Assembly (NCBI GenBank): GCA_035294125.1
Contig: DATGLM010000066.1
Span: forward strand, 1-64,000
Origin: CADDYT01 sp035294125
GTDB taxonomy: Bacteria > Chloroflexota > Ktedonobacteria > Ktedonobacterales > Ktedonobacteraceae
DNA: 64,000 bases
Direction: 5' to 3'
Part shown: in pieces, positions 62,409 through 64,000 of the stretch
How positions within the stretch are numbered: the stretch's first letter is position 1
How the letters are laid out: every line of letters begins with the position of its first letter
Position numbers and translations under genes: made by a program
Notes under the pieces: generated by a model
The model's input: the letters and a program-made list of their open reading frames with translations, nothing else
The model's database searches: none
Told to the model about the DNA's origin: nothing

Positions 62409-64000
62409 TCAACAGGGTATAGTGTTCGCTAGCGGGTCCGTTTTGTTCCCGCAGACGGTATAGGTCAGCGGTTGCGGTGGAGGCGCCTGGTCGGTGATGT
62501 TCGGCACGTCGAAGCTGTAGGCCGAGGCGCCTCCGTTGCGATGCAACGTGAGCAGCACCATGCTGTACGGCGCAAGGCTGACATCCATGCTGTGCCAGGG
62601 ACCTGCGCCAAAGATCTGATTTGGCGAACCTACGTGCGCCAGCTGCGGCACGCCCCCCTTGTTGATGAATAAGAGGCTCACCGTATTATGCGCATCGTCC
62701 TGTGTCGCATAGAGGCTGATCGGGTCGCGCTGCACCGCTACCGGAACGAGGTTCGGCTGCAGGTGCGAGAACAATTGCATCACACGGTACATGTATGTTT
62801 GCGGATATTGGACCTTGCCTGTGCTGGTGATGGTGCTGCTAAAGAGCGGGTACGGGGTATCGACGCCCTCAGTCGAGAAGTACGCGACATATTCGACCTG
62901 CTGATTCATCAGCGTCCCCAGTGTATCGGCCCACCACAGTGCCGCCTCCCCTTTTGTGGGAAGATTTGCGCCCGAGTTGCTATTGATCTCAGTGATGGCG
63001 ATGGGAACGTCGCGCCCGAGGTACTGGCGAATCTCCTGGCGCAGTTGCGGCAGGAGGTAATTCCACTCGTCGGCGCCGCTCATCAAGAGGCCCGGCGCCT
63101 CACCATTGTCGCCGAACTGATAGCTGTGGAAGGAGACGCCATCCAGCAAGTGAAACTTCAGTTCGGGGTGCTGCTTCTCATACGCGCCCACGCCTTGCAG
63201 GAATCCTTCCATCCATGGCACGCCTGACGCATCGTAGGGGCCAGCATTAGGGCCGAGGTACTCGCTGATCTCCGGGCCAAAGACTTTGATTTGCGGGTCG
63301 TTCTCATGCATAGCGATGGAATACTGAACAAATGTTGACACGTACTGCGCGACGGTATATGGCTTCCCGGTATCGGGGTCAATCAAGCGGTCAGGCTCAT
63401 TGCCAACCGACCAGAGATTTACCGGATGAAATGGCCCTGTCTCGCAATTGTAGTTTACTGTGTTGCCTATTACAAGCCTGGCGTTGCGATTGGAGCTATG
63501 TGGATTATTCATATAGTCAACCATAGCGCCTGCCAGATTGGCCCGTGCTGTGAGCGAGAGGTTCTTCAGATCACCGTATGTCTGGGTGTCATCGCCTGGA
63601 TTGGAGATGCGCACCTGTATCATACCCTCCGCTCCTACCTCTGAGAGCAGACCGCTAAAATAGTTCAACTGCTGGCAGGAGAGGATATGCTGTTCGCCCC
63701 ATTGTCCGCCGGGGAAGCGCAGCAGGTTGATGTGCGCGTTCGCCAGCCCCTGGGCGATGGCCGGGTCGTAGCTCATGAAGCCGCTGGAAGGTGCATCGAG
63801 CGAGCTACTCCCGTTTTCGGGAAAGACGTTGGCACCGAACAGATCCTTGCTGATGGGAAAGCTCTCACTCAGGTCAACGAGCGCGGGCTGCTGCTGCCCG
63901 ATCTGTACCGTCAGTTGGTCATCGGTGCCACTGACAACCGAGCCGATGCGCACGGCTGAGAAGATGAGCGCGACAAGCAGGAGTATCAGGACGACACTCA
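62409..64000 (-). CDS. Glycoside hydrolase, clan GH-A-like (5' end outside window)
   Basis: At least 530 residues; the frame is open to the right edge, so the start is missing. The visible N-terminal part (SVVLILLLVALIFSAV) is a signal anchor, so the enzyme is secreted or surface-held. A candidate acid/base Glu is in SVGNEPDRL and a nucleophile in ITEINSNSG, with a beta-sandwich C-terminal domain (SMVLLTLHRNGG). It resembles GH39/GH51/GH79-type arabinofuranosidase or xylosidase enzymes; the exact family is not assigned. Linked to the envelope glycan cluster. Confidence 0.82.
   Translation of the reverse strand, partial: SVVLILLLVALIFSAVRIGSVVSGTDDQLTVQIGQQQPALVDLSESFPISKDLFGANVFPENGSSSLDAPSSGFMSYDPAIAQGLANAHINLLRFPGGQWGEQHILSCQQLNYFSGLLSEVGAEGMIQVRISNPGDDTQTYGDLKNLSLTARANLAGAMVDYMNNPHSSNRNARLVIGNTVNYNCETGPFHPVNLWSVGNEPDRLIDPDTGKPYTVAQYVSTFVQYSIAMHENDPQIKVFGPEISEYLGPNAGPYDASGVPWMEGFLQGVGAYEKQHPELKFHLLDGVSFHSYQFGDNGEAPGLLMSGADEWNYLLPQLRQEIRQYLGRDVPIAITEINSNSGANLPTKGEAALWWADTLGTLMNQQVEYVAYFSTEGVDTPYPLFSSTITSTGKVQYPQTYMYRVMQLFSHLQPNLVPVAVQRDPISLYATQDDAHNTVSLLFINKGGVPQLAHVGSPNQIFGAGPWHSMDVSLAPYSMVLLTLHRNGGASAYSFDVPNITDQAPPPQPLTYTVCGNKTDPLANTIPC

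Overview
The window most likely comes from a chromosome of the phylum Chloroflexota, class Ktedonobacteria. This is inferred from gene content: DUF6585-type, DUF4388, GlmL-like and STAND/TPR proteins, a compact atpZ/I-B-E-F-H-A-G-D-C operon, and many dispersed GC-rich palindromes. Two repeat families recur, one reading TCATTCTGAGCGcagCGAAGAATC and one GTAGGGGCGACC...GGTCGCCCCTAC. Promoters are sigma70-like. I saw no tRNA, rRNA, phage, transposase or true CRISPR array.

Layout. Positions 1-2450 are visibly AT-richer and accessory: two small unknown proteins (one HEPN-like), a weak ORF and a membrane protein. From about 2.45 to 20.7 kb lie chromosomal single genes: a Ste24-type protease, an LLM oxidoreductase, a two-domain rhodanese and tandem-GNAT pair, a WYL regulator with a degenerate A-tract tail, SRAP, a PDZ/radical-SAM-like DUF512 protein, a methyltransferase, a GT4 glycosyltransferase, QueD, an SDR, a DUF4388 protein, an aldehyde dehydrogenase, a DUF4177 protein, a truncated O-methyltransferase, HflX and a VOC protein. 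From 20.8 to 28 kb are a cyclase, a spermidine-synthase-like membrane protein and a four-gene glycoside operon (GH4, SCP2, MFS, GH1). From 28 to 38 kb are a STAND ATPase, fmt, purH, rpmA-rplU, small membrane proteins, DUF92 and a RusA nuclease. A distinctive three-gene operon (38.2-42.7 kb) follows: a zinc-ribbon protein with a repeated short motif, a GlmL-like ASKHA ATPase and an unknown partner. Then come gpmI and the F1Fo ATP synthase operon (44.9-52.4 kb). Next is a short stretch of decayed genes ending in a solitary cas6 (53.5 kb). The last 9.5 kb is a minus-strand envelope or polysaccharide cluster: flippase-like protein, epimerase, DUF362 ferredoxin-like protein, GT39, GT2 and a glycosidase that runs off the window.

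The most unusual signals are five. (1) A stand-alone Cas6 occurs with no cas1/cas2 or interference genes in the window, while single CRISPR-repeat-like boxes (GTTTCAA, short C/G stem) are scattered between unrelated genes, some inside a longer conserved element. (2) The zinc-ribbon, GlmL and KOW-like operon encodes a protein with seven copies of a DxxxLPxWLRE-like motif. (3) Several gene ends carry perfect 25-34 bp inverted repeats, each with a different sequence. (4) Three perfect DnaA boxes sit within 55 bp downstream of that operon. (5) Dispersed repeats have been captured into the ends of coding frames.
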